Virus record (IMG/VR): IMGVR_UViG_3300025102_006169
Coordinates: 1 to 59,236 of that record
From: a virus
Direction: 5' to 3' (one strand)
DNA length: 59,236 bases
Shown: in pieces, positions 29,001 through 37,775 of the stretch
Layout: every line of letters starts with the position of its first letter
Position numbering within the stretch: the stretch's first letter is position 1
The notes under the pieces: generated by a model
What the model was told of the DNA's origin: nothing
Seen by the model: the letters and a program-made list of their open reading frames with translations, nothing else
The model's database searches: none
Program-made: the position numbers and the translations under genes

Positions 29001-32000
29001 TTCTACAAAGGTTTCACCACTCGTTCCAGCGGCTCTTTTATTCTTACTACTCCATTTCTTAGGCTTTTTACCAATTGATTGGCCTGCGATAGAAATGTCT
29101 TTACCTTGTAAAACTCTTAGGGCTCTATCTTCCGGGGTGTAGTTTTTGAACTTTAGATCATTTTTATCAAGATCATCACCAAATAATTTAAAGTCAACAC
29201 CTCTTCGGAGATCACTAGCAGCCTGTGCAAACTTAGCAGCCCATGTTGTTTTGTTCTCTAAATCAAACTCATCAATAAACGCCTCAACATATTTTTTTCG
29301 TCTTCTAATCCTTCTGTTGTTGGTATTAAATGTTTGTTCAAAATCATCGATTGCGTCGGAAACATTTGCATAACCTTCTGGGGTTATCTTTGTTTTAAAT
29401 TCTGGCTCTAGCTTTAGTAGTTCATGTGCCATGTGGGCTCCGACAGTTGGCGGGAAGCCACCGGTCGATCGACCAAAGAAAGAATTACCCTTACCTTCTC
29501 TGCCACTTAACTTAGTTCCATAAATATCCATTGGGGCTGGTTCAAAAAACCCTCCGTCTGGATCTTTGATTGCATTATCAGACGCAAATTCAAAAAATCC
29601 TAAGTCAGCAGAGTTTGGCGACCCAAAATGTCTAACCATCCAGTTATGTTTTTTCCATGGCCGGCCTTTTGTGTCTGCCAAGATAGCGTTTAATACGCCG
29701 CCATGGCCAGTGAAGAAGTTGATTGGACTCATCAAATCTCTGATGTGCCCTTCTTCAATCGGAATAAACAATAGTGATGCAACCTGTCCAGCAACGTCAG
29801 AAAGCACAGGATCGTTTGTATTATAAATACCATCAGCCGGGCATGTCTGGTCACCAATAATAGGTGGTACATCAGCAAGAGGCCCATTGTTAATAATATT
29901 TGCGATGTCAGCTAGGTCTTGAACAGCTTTATCTTTAATGTCATCCAACTGTTCCCTGCACTCTTCGGGAGTTAAGCCCTTAAAACCAAGAAGATCGCAT
30001 CTTATGTCATTAATCTGATTTGCAGTTTCATCAGAACATGGGAAGACTGGGCGGTCGAGGTCTCCATTTAACACATCATCATAATCATCTGGTAAGAAGA
30101 TTTCGAGACCGGGGAAGAAAGTCGTGAAAGCGTCTGGGTCAGAGAAAATGTCTTTAATACACTCTGAGCCAGAAACTTTGGCCACTTCCACAGCTAAAGT
30201 TAATGTTTCTGCTGTAGCTGTTCCGCTGATTAACTGAACAATCTGCGCTTGGGTCAACATCACAGACAGGTCATCAATAAAATCTCCCATCTCAGAGTTT
30301 GTTAAAGTTTCCAAACAGGATCTTTCATCATCTGCAAATACAGAAAAAATGTCCTTAAGGGCGGAATGCAGTGCATCATCCGATGCATCAGGGCACATGT
30401 TTTGTTTTAGCAGATCTCTAAAGTGATCATTTCCATCGTATAAATCTAATAAACTTGCACCTAATGTTGCAATTGCATCGCATGCTATTTGACCTATTTT
30501 TGATAGTATCAATTTAGCAGCCGCCATCATTGCTGCGATAATCGCCTCTTTAAGAGCTTCTTTAGCTGCTTCATAAATCATAGTGAAGATGTTAAATTCT
30601 GCCTCATTTGGCAGAACGCCTTGAGGTGTCGTTAAATCAAAATCCCACTTACAAGTTTCAGTTTCAAAGCCCACTACTAGTGTGCTCATAAAGTTGTCAA
30701 TTCTTGGATTCATAGCCCATGGGGGATTTGGTTTACAAGGTATGTTCTTAATAAATGATGCAATAATAGGGGCGCCCGGTAATTTATTAAGCTCATTTAA
30801 TAAAACATCAGCACCAACAGATTTAAGTATAGCATTCCTATAAGCGTCAACGAGTACCTTGTTAAAACCAGCAAGTGCTTGACCATAAGTGCCACCTGAA
30901 CCGGGGTTATCACTACCAACACCACCAAAAGAGAAATTGCCCTCTGAATATCCAATTCCAAAAATACCGGGATCGTTCGCCGTTCTAGAACGCACGGGTG
31001 GGTCGTCAGCAGTTGGTTGGGCGTCTCTTATGTCTTGTACTCTCCTATCAACAGCAAGCCTAATACGTTGTAAAGTGTTAGTATCGATACTATCAGTCTC
31101 GGGTAAATCATTGTCTCTCTGGAATTGATTTAACACCTCAACTGATGCGGGGGTAAATTCTCGATCAACATTAATGTCATAACCAAGAAATAAAAGTGAC
31201 TCCTCAACTACCTGAACGTCATCCCCAGTGGTTCCCAACTCTACATTAAATACGTCATCAGTATTAACCCATGGTTCATAGTCGGCCGCTGGGTTCTCCG
31301 TGTCGTCGGTTGGTAGCTGTGTTTCGAAGCGACCCAGCACCTCATCAAGCGCCTCAGTAGACTCTTTGCCGATCTCTTCATAAATTTCATCTAAGCTAGC
31401 ATCCGGGTTTGGTTCGACCCCGAGACTTTCTAAAATCTCGTTGGCTTCTCTCTTTTTTAGTTCTTCCTCTCTATTTTTTAGAGATGTAGGATTTGTGGCA
31501 GGTGGCCCACCTGCTAAGGAAAATCCGGGTCCTGAATAACTCCCTCCAATGTAGTTTGTGTCCCATGGTGCAGGCAGTCCTTTAACGTCCTCTTCCAAAG
31601 TATCAAAAACTTTTTGTTGCTCCTCTGGGGGTAGGCCAGCGAAGACGCGCTCTAAGTGAGCATCGCTCATTGATTTAAAAGCTGCCTCTGTTAGTAGACC
31701 AATAGCAGTTTGTTCACCAATTCCTTGAGCAACACAATCTGCCGCTCTCAGAGATAAGGCTAGCCATCCACACCACTTTAATCGATCGTTGAGTCGTTGG
31801 AAAAATAATTCTTTTAAATCACGGTCTGCTTTTCTTAGGTTTCTTTTATATTGTCTTCGTTTAAGATTTTTGTTGTCCTTTTTATTTTGTAAAAAGTTTG
31901 AGTTTGTAAGCTTTCGTTTTGCAATTTCAGCTTCTATTTCCTCAATCACTATAAACAAATATGGATCTTCTTTTTCTAAGCGTAATCGACGTTCGGCTTT

Positions 32001-33884
32001 TTCTCTCTCTCTTTCTTTCTTACGCTTTGCTTTGCGAGCTTCTTTTGCATCGCTTCTTATCTCTTTTCTTTTTTCTCGGGCTTCAGGGGTTCTTCTTTCT
32101 GCTCGGGCTTCTTTGCGAGCGGTGCGAGCGTCGATGCGGGCTTGGCGCTTCTGTTCTTTAGAAAGTCCGTTAGATTCATCATCTTCTTCTTGGACTTCTT
32201 CACGAGTCTTACATGTACCTTCTTTTATTTTGGCTAAGACTGCATCAGGAAAAGATAGACCTATACCTTCTAACTGGTCTAGAAGTTGACCTACATTGTC
32301 TTCTCCTAATTTATCGCCGAGACACTCTAAAGAAGACGGATCATTTAAAACATTATTACTATTTGCGCCCAGCAAGACTTCAACGCTAGGAAAAGTAAAC
32401 GTTGTTACAAATTCAAGCCAAGGCGTTGGGGACCGAGCCTGCAAAACAAGATCCATCTCTGGCAGAGCGCCGACATAATACAGAGTTGTTGATCTCTGCA
32501 TTGGAGAATACGCTGTTAAGTCTTGGAATAACTTGCTGTATTTACCGCCCTTGCCAACTCTAATGTTTTCACAACCGGGTTTATTAAATTCTATCTGTCG
32601 CAAAGCTATTGAATCAGTTCCAGTTTCTTCAAATTTAAATGTTATTTTTTCTATCTGGTTGAAGCCTTTAAATGATAACCCTTGATCTTTTATAAATGCA
32701 TTTATCTGATCTCTAAAATCTTCAAGATAATCTGCCTCATCTCTTAAATTTAAGCGAGATGAAGTGCGTTCTCTTACCTTAACCAGCTGGCCACCTTCAT
32801 TAGTATACCAATTGTCAAGTTGATTTTGGTAGACCCTCATTGCTCTAACACTTCTGCGGAACATAGGGAAAAAATCTTTGCCAAGTATAGTTGCCTCTAA
32901 ATCAGATTCAAATTTGGTATCTGGTTCGGCGATGGCCCTTGTGGGAACTCTTTCTAGATATTCTACTGGGACCGAGACTAGAATTCTCGTTCTGGCTGTT
33001 TTCTGGATAGGTATTGAGTACTCGAATTTAGCATAGGGAAGAAGTTCGCTTACAACGTCTCGCTCTTCTGTAACAAGATCATAACCACGAATCGGATCAG
33101 GGATAACAACACCACCAAGCACCCCAACACCAGTCGCAGCCAATGTACCTATTCCTGCGCCGAGAGTAGCAGCTAAAATCGTGCCTGCTGGGGTCTTGCC
33201 TAGTAGCGCGGCTGTTGATGCACCAATTGCTCCCCCGGCCGCTGCGGCGCCGAGGGTCAAGGTAGCTGATAGTCCTGTTTTTAAATCATCTTTACTCGGG
33301 GGTTGTTTAACATAATAATAAACGGTTGCCACTTCAGATTTGTTAAAGTATTGAAGCATTAATTTTATAGCTTCTTGTTTTTTTGTCTTCCGATAATTCT
33401 CATTTTTCAAATCTGTTACTGTTGGTCCGTCAAACACTGGAGATTTTTCGGTCAGAACAAGACTTTGATAACACCTTTTGCCGTCAAAGAAAATGTCTCC
33501 ATCTTCCATTAGCCTATAATCAGGAACATAAGCGTACTCGTTTTCTCTACAAAGCGGACATTCTACTACACCACTAAAATCTATAGGATCACATTCCAAG
33601 AATTTGAAATCTGGGATTGAAGTTTTTTCTCGAAGAGCATTTTCCGGAATGCCTGACGTGGGGGGTAGATTATAATCACCGGGGGTAGCTGCTCTATCGG
33701 ATAGACCAACGTCTTGTTTCTCATCGTCCGTAGGATAGTTGTTAGACGCGGCTGTAAGCGCAGCCTCATCACTGCCGGGGGCAGGGGTGCCGGTGGCGGC
33801 GCCAGTGCCGGAGCGCGTGAAATAGGTATCGTCTGCGAACTCTTCTAAAGACTCTCTGCCTTTTCCGTCCTTAATTTTTCCCAT
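26043..33884 (-). CDS. Giant baseplate/tail protein with peptidoglycan-binding-like domain
   Basis: A 2613-residue protein starting at ATG 33884 with AGGACA upstream. In order: a CPLC pair near residue 100; a Gly/Ala-rich hydrophobic stretch with small-residue repeats at about 200-262, a possible glycine-zipper membrane segment; an extremely charged Arg/Lys/Glu helical region at about 560-700 (ARTARKEARAERR, KKEREREKAERRLRL), probably coiled coil; a PG_binding_1-like domain at about 878-942 (LGTTGDDVQVVEESLLFLGY, then VEVLNQFQRDNDL); another hydrophobic helix near 1110-1150; and a histidine cluster at about 2331-2380 (HTHEYEID, GHVHYHEI, THRHN). The rest is unrecognised. Position before gp25 suggests a hub, wedge or tail-tip protein that meets the host wall. 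A tape-measure role is an alternative, less likely given the downstream position of other hub genes. The modules were identified by eye. Confidence 0.6.
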   Translation of the reverse strand: MGKIKDGKGRESLEEFADDTYFTRSGTGAATGTPAPGSDEAALTAASNNYPTDDEKQDVGLSDRAATPGDYNLPPTSGIPENALREKTSIPDFKFLECDPIDFSGVVECPLCRENEYAYVPDYRLMEDGDIFFDGKRCYQSLVLTEKSPVFDGPTVTDLKNENYRKTKKQEAIKLMLQYFNKSEVATVYYYVKQPPSKDDLKTGLSATLTLGAAAAGGAIGASTAALLGKTPAGTILAATLGAGIGTLAATGVGVLGGVVIPDPIRGYDLVTEERDVVSELLPYAKFEYSIPIQKTARTRILVSVPVEYLERVPTRAIAEPDTKFESDLEATILGKDFFPMFRRSVRAMRVYQNQLDNWYTNEGGQLVKVRERTSSRLNLRDEADYLEDFRDQINAFIKDQGLSFKGFNQIEKITFKFEETGTDSIALRQIEFNKPGCENIRVGKGGKYSKLFQDLTAYSPMQRSTTLYYVGALPEMDLVLQARSPTPWLEFVTTFTFPSVEVLLGANSNNVLNDPSSLECLGDKLGEDNVGQLLDQLEGIGLSFPDAVLAKIKEGTCKTREEVQEEDDESNGLSKEQKRQARIDARTARKEARAERRTPEAREKRKEIRSDAKEARKAKRKKEREREKAERRLRLEKEDPYLFIVIEEIEAEIAKRKLTNSNFLQNKKDNKNLKRRQYKRNLRKADRDLKELFFQRLNDRLKWCGWLALSLRAADCVAQGIGEQTAIGLLTEAAFKSMSDAHLERVFAGLPPEEQQKVFDTLEEDVKGLPAPWDTNYIGGSYSGPGFSLAGGPPATNPTSLKNREEELKKREANEILESLGVEPNPDASLDEIYEEIGKESTEALDEVLGRFETQLPTDDTENPAADYEPWVNTDDVFNVELGTTGDDVQVVEESLLFLGYDINVDREFTPASVEVLNQFQRDNDLPETDSIDTNTLQRIRLAVDRRVQDIRDAQPTADDPPVRSRTANDPGIFGIGYSEGNFSFGGVGSDNPGSGGTYGQALAGFNKVLVDAYRNAILKSVGADVLLNELNKLPGAPIIASFIKNIPCKPNPPWAMNPRIDNFMSTLVVGFETETCKWDFDLTTPQGVLPNEAEFNIFTMIYEAAKEALKEAIIAAMMAAAKLILSKIGQIACDAIATLGASLLDLYDGNDHFRDLLKQNMCPDASDDALHSALKDIFSVFADDERSCLETLTNSEMGDFIDDLSVMLTQAQIVQLISGTATAETLTLAVEVAKVSGSECIKDIFSDPDAFTTFFPGLEIFLPDDYDDVLNGDLDRPVFPCSDETANQINDIRCDLLGFKGLTPEECREQLDDIKDKAVQDLADIANIINNGPLADVPPIIGDQTCPADGIYNTNDPVLSDVAGQVASLLFIPIEEGHIRDLMSPINFFTGHGGVLNAILADTKGRPWKKHNWMVRHFGSPNSADLGFFEFASDNAIKDPDGGFFEPAPMDIYGTKLSGREGKGNSFFGRSTGGFPPTVGAHMAHELLKLEPEFKTKITPEGYANVSDAIDDFEQTFNTNNRRIRRRKKYVEAFIDEFDLENKTTWAAKFAQAASDLRRGVDFKLFGDDLDKNDLKFKNYTPEDRALRVLQGKDISIAGQSIGKKPKKWSSKNKRAAGTSGETFVEFYGEKARLLDLPDTSSADIQLDFKTYKDEAEDATPNFEFSLQYDYNLFDDDGNLLPDNNYRVKVVETHRSPSGGGAQLRRQLKKQGSDVPPKSLLDEGDYSFTSYDLELPSSRTIELQQFIDTLEVSDEIKDSYQIEHIFRYFERIITDATDKNLTEGDKNRLRRYFSDSNFDVISGSFLKRIANIISTGRVDLSPETDSEDEPSDSFLQPDVLEGQNKREQKNHEQIGLEYIAPGFLFGYDPFKEPDIIYLDNETYGGVLGKLFPDKVPPPFYVQEQRYAGWMDIAQALVPEVDGCEPARRHLLDLKPLAQQSAQLGTELLEDYRLEFDPLCAQESPFDRIMSASDAGKIDGAIRAIIRIYVLDVFLRAVPVFTQFGLSDANYDGLLQTFVAERMRQGLLTDGTPATGTQDEEFYHRFLEQCVNTIVRKADAGLIKVDEVSDDWSQEEFVALNNIIQSVDRFYTRNDGKLAALSNAAISGQSIIQRAISPKASSRTVNIGSGSAKFSKTAAKIAKKAAFEKMIRQNEEDALIILKRFIREEFEVIKNDFNQRIPPSIDNINHLFLLNENWIRGGVFGEGPLDVMSDPTDPDTFVSENIVTTPAINKMKEVFKKAGSQFGDVLSNAFEDRLQAWPFVLEKYIKIIEKDSPPTEVRDRPENLYNVVNISDWDSYVKQKKSEGLKGMISDLWGNPALSGETEKIEDHTHEYEIDENGNGRTSEHVSANGHVHYHEIIDGVLQKESLLGDEETHRHNIPIIGWKFGLRINYIPHPDDPNIDAFVGSLAEVSKESVMNEKAFKVKSPNGDRFVIPIASAELDIPDQEYDLFDPDSYDVYCLIEELIEKQEYKFFFEYLFPLSTFNSLMAIYSTMGFFASIGNSGFPSKGGDLWEMPGGNHGKKFRKWVRGPNAFKKSKQAARDVFTVIYEASQAIDFTHENKYGYPDRPTSIRDAIRPRVNFEDGLRWWQRGRRIFNRPFDSLGDECDD
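26743..26891 (-). other. Histidine (HxH) cluster within the giant 2613-residue protein
   Basis: This stretch encodes HTHEYEID, GHVHYHEI and THRHN in about 50 residues. Repeated H-x-H pairs bind iron or zinc at the trimeric tips of several phage spikes and fibres, for example T4 gp12 and P2 gpV. Here it may mark a metal-bound trimer or a hinge. Metal binding is inferred. Confidence 0.45.
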
Positions 33885-34963
33885 TAGTTTGTCCTATTGT
33901 GCCTACTGTTAATATACTTGGCACCTGTTATCTCTAAATAGTCTCTTTCTAATTCTGCTAACTTTAGGCCTTGCCACCGTAAATCGGCCATGGCCTTCTC
34001 GATGTAAATTGTAAATGATAAAACATCAATAATGTCATCAATGTTAGGAAACGCGGTTCCGGGTGAAATAGCTGTTTGAACTGGCCTAACAGAAACTTGA
34101 GGCGCACACAGATAAAGCATGCCCTTGCAAATTCCTTGTACAACTGAATTTAGTCTTTGAATTCTTGTGTGCATGCTTTTCAGTGCTTCTTCTAGGTTGT
34201 AACCTTTAGGTATGGGCTGCAAATATTGAATCTGTTGTGGTTCCCCATAAATGTCTGGGACCAAGCCCGTCACCAAATCTCTGTTACCGGCAATAAGATC
34301 AATACCCCAAGTAACATTCAGTTTTCCATTTAATGAATTTCTACCCGGTGGACCTTTACCTGTAACAAGTTTTATGCCTTTTCTTGACATAATTCTTACA
34401 GAGTCTGCTTTTATTCCAATAGCCGAGTCTGCGACAGAATAACCTACACCGCCTTCGCAAATGTCAAAATAATCATCGATGTCTGCGCGTTGTGAAATGT
34501 AGATTCTAGCAGCGTCTCCGGGCTTATCATTGTTCATGCTACCAAAACTTTTATCAGCTAAACCAGCTATGTACCTACCATTCTGATCGAAAGCGCCCTT
34601 TTCGGATGGGTTCCAACCTTGAAGCCCAACCACTAGGTCTATTGCACCTGATCGTGTGTTACCTCTGCCACCATAACCGGATGATGTATAACTTGTGCGA
34701 TCGCGTCCAAGAATAATCCTAGCGTTATTTTCACCTTCAATAACTTTTTCTGATTCTGCTTTATTGTATTTAGGTTGCTTTTCTAAGAGGGTAGAATTAT
34801 CAAAACCCTTAATCGAGTCTGAATTTAATTTGCCATCCATAGGGCTAAGGTATTTTGCCTTGCCGGTGTCGTCGTCAAACGGCCCCTCGATACCTACATC
34901 CACTTGTGGTGGGTCAGTGGGTGCTATTTTTGTTGGATCAAAATTGTCTTCTTGTTCTGCCAT
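33884..34963 (-). CDS. Conserved baseplate/spike-associated structural protein
   Basis: A 359-residue protein. Residues about 75-205 form a Gly-rich beta region: NARIILGRDR, SSGYGGRGNTRSGAIDLVVG, PGDAARIYISQRADIDDYF, SAIGIKADSVRIMSRKGIKLVTG and TWGIDLIAGN. The repeated short strands separated by Gly/Asp turns resemble spike or beta-helix phage proteins. In my recollection this pattern recurs in uncharacterised structural proteins of large myoviruses. The C-terminal third is helical (LEEALKSMHTRIQRLN, YIEKAMADLRWQGLKLAELERDYLEITGA). It is encoded between the DUF2272 protein and the 2613-residue giant, overlapping the latter by one base. It could be a central spike or hub partner. No enzyme motif was seen. 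Confidence 0.6.
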   Translation of the reverse strand: MAEQEDNFDPTKIAPTDPPQVDVGIEGPFDDDTGKAKYLSPMDGKLNSDSIKGFDNSTLLEKQPKYNKAESEKVIEGENNARIILGRDRTSYTSSGYGGRGNTRSGAIDLVVGLQGWNPSEKGAFDQNGRYIAGLADKSFGSMNNDKPGDAARIYISQRADIDDYFDICEGGVGYSVADSAIGIKADSVRIMSRKGIKLVTGKGPPGRNSLNGKLNVTWGIDLIAGNRDLVTGLVPDIYGEPQQIQYLQPIPKGYNLEEALKSMHTRIQRLNSVVQGICKGMLYLCAPQVSVRPVQTAISPGTAFPNIDDIIDVLSFTIYIEKAMADLRWQGLKLAELERDYLEITGAKYINSRHNRTN

Positions 34964-34983
34964 TTTTCTACTTTTAAATTAGT

Positions 34984-36222
34984 TTATGCGTATGAAACTG
35001 GTGCGTAAGAATCTTCGCGTCTTGCACCTAGTTTAACGATTGATTGATATGAACCTATACTAGAGTAATAACCTTCTTCGTCTAGTGTAACAGTTATATT
35101 TGTTTTTACTGAGTCCCCTAGATTGCCGCCGGCTAAATAAGCAATTCCATTCTCTATCTTCCAAACAACGTCACCATGAGTTTCATAACCTGTAGTTCCG
35201 CTTCGGGGCTTAACCAGAATGTCGCCTAAATTTGGTAAAATTTGATCAGTTGAGCCTATCATATCTGTTTTGAGTAAACCATAGCCTCCCTCTCCTCTAC
35301 CAGCAGCCTCAACATATTTCCAATGGGCTCCAGAGCCGGGGAGACTTCCACCAGATTTCTGAATAATGTAAGAAACAAAAGCAGCAGACCAAGGTACATT
35401 ACTAGGCTGTGAATCTAAATCTGTTGCGCCCCAATACAAAGATAATCTACTTAAAGCTTCTGGGGATCTCTCATTTTTACCTTTCCAAAATTGAGCTTCT
35501 GCATTAACAGCAGAGGCCACGGGCAGGTCATCTCCAACAAAAATACCAGATTCGGTAGCGTTTATTGAGGCCTCGCCCACAATGTCCAAAACACTTTGGC
35601 CCTCTGGTAATAATCTTCTGGGCGTTGATGGATTATCTCTTAAAGCGTCGGCGGCTGCAACATCCTCTGCTGATCTTTCATCGCCATTAATTCTGAGAAT
35701 CTTAGTTACTTTACCCAGAGTTAATCTTTGAGCATCAAAAAATTCTACCTCCACCAAAGAACCTTGAGTTACACCTAAGAAGCTGTTAACTGATTCTGGT
35801 GAGTTATCGGCTAACTCATAAATTGGGAACCTTAGTGCAGCTTCTACCTTATCCTCAACATCAATAAAATCATACGGACTTGGAAGATGGGCATGCAGAT
35901 CAGGGATCATACACAAGAATGTTGGCACAACTGGCTCGTCGAATCTTGTTTTAAACATGCTAAAGAAATTACTTTTTTCTCCGTCCAGTCTGCCAACTGC
36001 TAAAACAACTGCGATAAATTTTCTTTGCCCATTATACAATCTAGTTGTCATCAGCGTCTTCATCTGCTGACGGTATACACTAAGTGGATCGTCTATAATT
36101 GTTTCTGGGGTGGCTATAGGGTCGGTGCTTCTAACTCCACCCGGATTAATACTGTATGGGGGCGGCTCAAAAAAACCAACCCCACCGGTACCTGTCCCTA
36201 GATCAAAAGGAAACTTAAACAT
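34984..36222 (-). CDS. Tail-associated peptidoglycan hydrolase-like protein (DUF2272), gp5-like context
   Basis: A 412-residue protein with an AGGAGGAGG ribosome site before the ATG at 36222. Residues about 95-180 (PSPYDFIDVEDKVEAALRFP, VTQGSLVEVEFFDAQRLTLGKV) look like an OB-type beta domain as in T4 gp5 hub proteins. Residues about 240-395 match DUF2272: RLSLYWGATD, PWSAAFVSYIIQKSGG, SGAHWKYV, LPNLGDILVK, THGDVVWKI and LAGGNLGDSV. DUF2272 is a CHAP/NlpC-related fold linked to peptidoglycan breakdown; the WSAAF motif has Ala where cysteine peptidases have Cys, which I believe is normal for this family. It would thin the host wall during tail penetration. It starts the structural block, directly after the sigma-factor genes. 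Confidence 0.75.
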   Translation of the reverse strand: MFKFPFDLGTGTGGVGFFEPPPYSINPGGVRSTDPIATPETIIDDPLSVYRQQMKTLMTTRLYNGQRKFIAVVLAVGRLDGEKSNFFSMFKTRFDEPVVPTFLCMIPDLHAHLPSPYDFIDVEDKVEAALRFPIYELADNSPESVNSFLGVTQGSLVEVEFFDAQRLTLGKVTKILRINGDERSAEDVAAADALRDNPSTPRRLLPEGQSVLDIVGEASINATESGIFVGDDLPVASAVNAEAQFWKGKNERSPEALSRLSLYWGATDLDSQPSNVPWSAAFVSYIIQKSGGSLPGSGAHWKYVEAAGRGEGGYGLLKTDMIGSTDQILPNLGDILVKPRSGTTGYETHGDVVWKIENGIAYLAGGNLGDSVKTNITVTLDEEGYYSSIGSYQSIVKLGARREDSYAPVSYA

Positions 36223-36225
36223 TTA

Positions 36226-36513
36226 TTAAGCCTCCTCCTGTTGCAGCATATCAAAAATGTCCGCTCGGTCCGTATCAGATAAGCCAGTGTCACCAGTTTG
36301 TTGTTTATGAATAAGGCCTGAGATCTTCACCAGCTGCTCGTTAGAGCGTTGCAGGGTCTCCACATACTTAGCCGCCACGGAGCCCACCTGCGTGTGTCTC
36401 TCCTCGTCTTTGGAAAGGTATCGCATCACATCGTCTAAGAGTTCTTTGGTGACCTCGCGGTCGTCTTGTATGTTTTTGATCGCTGTCTCAAGATAGTGAT
36501 CTAAATCTTTCAT
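36226..36513 (-). CDS. Small helical hypothetical protein
   Basis: A 95-residue, acidic, almost wholly helical protein without cysteine or membrane segment; the helices HYLETAIKNIQDDREVTKELLDDVMRYL and VAAKYVETLQRSNEQLVKIS are split here only by the charged linker KDEERHTQVG. Its ATG overlaps the stop of the sigma-factor gene (ATGA), so the two are translationally coupled, and its stop lies four bases before the DUF2272 gene. The coupling suggests, without proof, a partner of the sigma factor or a small assembly chaperone. I do not recognise its family. Confidence 0.6.
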   Translation of the reverse strand: MKDLDHYLETAIKNIQDDREVTKELLDDVMRYLSKDEERHTQVGSVAAKYVETLQRSNEQLVKISGLIHKQQTGDTGLSDTDRADIFDMLQQEEA

Positions 36514-37214
36514 AACTCGCCCTTATTCCATTTTTTGCGGAAGACCGCGTATTTAACACGCATTTTATTGAGGTTGTTAACAACTTGTTTGGTATTTAAA
36601 CCAGTTATCTCTCTCATGTATAAATAAATAGCTTTCTTATTAAAAATTTCTATGTCTTCAGCACTATCAAATAGAATACGGACGGCATTTAACACCTTTT
36701 CTTCGTTTTCCTTCATTTTTTCGTGTTCCCAAGTATCAATCTCATTCTTTAAAAAATTGAAGAATTCTTCGTGTTCACGACGGTTGGGATAAGGGTTAGC
36801 AGTAGAAAGGTACTTCATTTCCATTTCTTTAGGCAACTGCTCAACAATCTCAAGTTCTGTTCTACGCTTTTTGTTTTGTTTCTTGACTTTATGAATAAAC
36901 CAATTTTTGGTGATCACTGAGAAGTAAGAAAATGCTTTTGCTTTCTCTGGATTGTACTTGGGTAGGATTGTGACGAGCCACACCTTACACTCATTTTGTA
37001 GATCGGCAATGTTTGGCAGAGTGGTAAACTTATAAGTATAAACTATCTTGTCCACCATCTCGCTAAATACAGGGCCGATAAACTCGTTATACAGATAGGA
37101 TCTCTCCCTGATGTCTGTCGATGCCACATATTTGATTATAGCGTTTTCGTGCTCTTTGGTAAAATACTGTTTACCTTTAGCTCTTCTCTTTCTTGGTTTA
37201 GGCATCGGCATCAT
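36510..37214 (-). CDS. Phage late sigma factor, T4 gp55-like
   Basis: A 234-residue protein, longer than T4 gp55 (185). The basic start (PKPRKRRAKGKQYF) is followed by a sigma70 region-2-like helical bundle: NEFIGPVFSEMVDKIVYTYKF, IADLQNECKVWLVTILPKYNPEKAKAFSYFSVITKNWFIHKVKKQNKKRR. The LQNE...YNPEKAKAFSYFS...W pattern corresponds to the core-binding and -10-recognition helices, and the basic patch after it fits DNA contact. The C-terminal helices are unrecognised. gp55-type factors direct RNA polymerase to late promoters that have only a -10 box, normally with a sliding clamp. It lies immediately upstream of all structural genes. GAGG-AGG at six bases favours the first of two adjacent ATGs. 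Confidence 0.78.
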   Translation of the reverse strand: MMPMPKPRKRRAKGKQYFTKEHENAIIKYVASTDIRERSYLYNEFIGPVFSEMVDKIVYTYKFTTLPNIADLQNECKVWLVTILPKYNPEKAKAFSYFSVITKNWFIHKVKKQNKKRRTELEIVEQLPKEMEMKYLSTANPYPNRREHEEFFNFLKNEIDTWEHEKMKENEEKVLNAVRILFDSAEDIEIFNKKAIYLYMREITGLNTKQVVNNLNKMRVKYAVFRKKWNKGEL

Positions 37215-37527
37215 CAGGCACCTCCTCGGTTAACTGTTCTTCTGCCTCTTGGTCGAACAGGGTGTAGATTTCTGCGAAGTCTTCTAAGGTTTCTATTAAA
37301 CCACCAGAATGTTTGATCAACCTTCCAAGTGTTTCATCGCCGTAAAAGACCTCTAACTCATGCACGCTTTGCAGGTGCTTATCAAAAAGTAAGACTTCTC
37401 CTACCAATGTCTGCATGTTTTCGGATGTATCATAGAGACTAATCATTAGGTTACGACAATACCAAATAAAAAACAAATTCAATAATATTGATGCGATAAA
37501 CAAGACCACAAATAATAAATCAAACAT
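37198..37527 (-). CDS. Small single-pass membrane protein
   Basis: A 109-residue protein starting with a hydrophobic segment of about 22 residues (FDLLFVVLFIASILLNLFFIWYC), a membrane anchor, followed by an acidic, helical cytoplasmic or periplasmic domain ending in EEQLTEEVPDDADA. No signal-peptidase site is evident. ATG at 37527 overlaps the end of the FmdB-like gene and has AGGGGA upstream; its end overlaps the sigma-factor gene. A spanin-like or holin-like role is conceivable, but there is only one anchor and no lipobox. Function unknown. Confidence 0.65.
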   Translation of the reverse strand: MFDLLFVVLFIASILLNLFFIWYCRNLMISLYDTSENMQTLVGEVLLFDKHLQSVHELEVFYGDETLGRLIKHSGGLIETLEDFAEIYTLFDQEAEEQLTEEVPDDADA

Positions 37528-37774
37528 CTTCTATCCCCTCTGACATCTTTTGTTTTTCTTGTCTTACTTCTTCCCTAGCATCTTCAATAAATTCTTTGAC
37601 TATTTGACCAGCTTTTTGCTTGTTTTCTATAGTAGAAACACGAAAAGGCAAAGAGGGAATCCTTTTTAAAGAATCCTCTTCACCACATTCACAATCGGTT
37701 AACTTTTCAGAAATTGAGTGAGATACTTCGAAAGAATTGCCACAGACATCGCATCTATAAGTATAACGCGGCAA
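37520..37774 (-). CDS. FmdB-type zinc-ribbon protein (TTG start)
   Basis: An 84-residue protein from a TTG at 37774, giving the sequence (M)PRYTYRCDVCGNSFE. GAGGAGG lies six bases before this TTG, while the farther upstream TTG at 37798 has no such site. The FmdB/CxxC-CxxC regulatory zinc-ribbon family starts as M-P-x-Y-x-Y-x-C, which fits: C8 and C11 followed by DCECGEED (a second Cys pair). The C-terminal 35 residues are charged helix. Small proteins of this family are found in many phages and bacteria and are thought to bind zinc and nucleic acid or protein; the exact role here is unknown. It starts one base after the stop of the preceding small gene. Confidence 0.75.
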   Translation of the reverse strand: MPRYTYRCDVCGNSFEVSHSISEKLTDCECGEEDSLKRIPSLPFRVSTIENKQKAGQIVKEFIEDAREEVRQEKQKMSEGIEDV

Positions 37775-37775
37775 C

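Noticed and set aside
31789-32289. Plus-strand 166-codon frame rich in Ser/Phe/Leu
   Set aside because: It is the complement of the Arg/Lys/Glu-rich helical region of the 2613-residue protein; its apparent hydrophobic, membrane-like character is an artefact of that composition.
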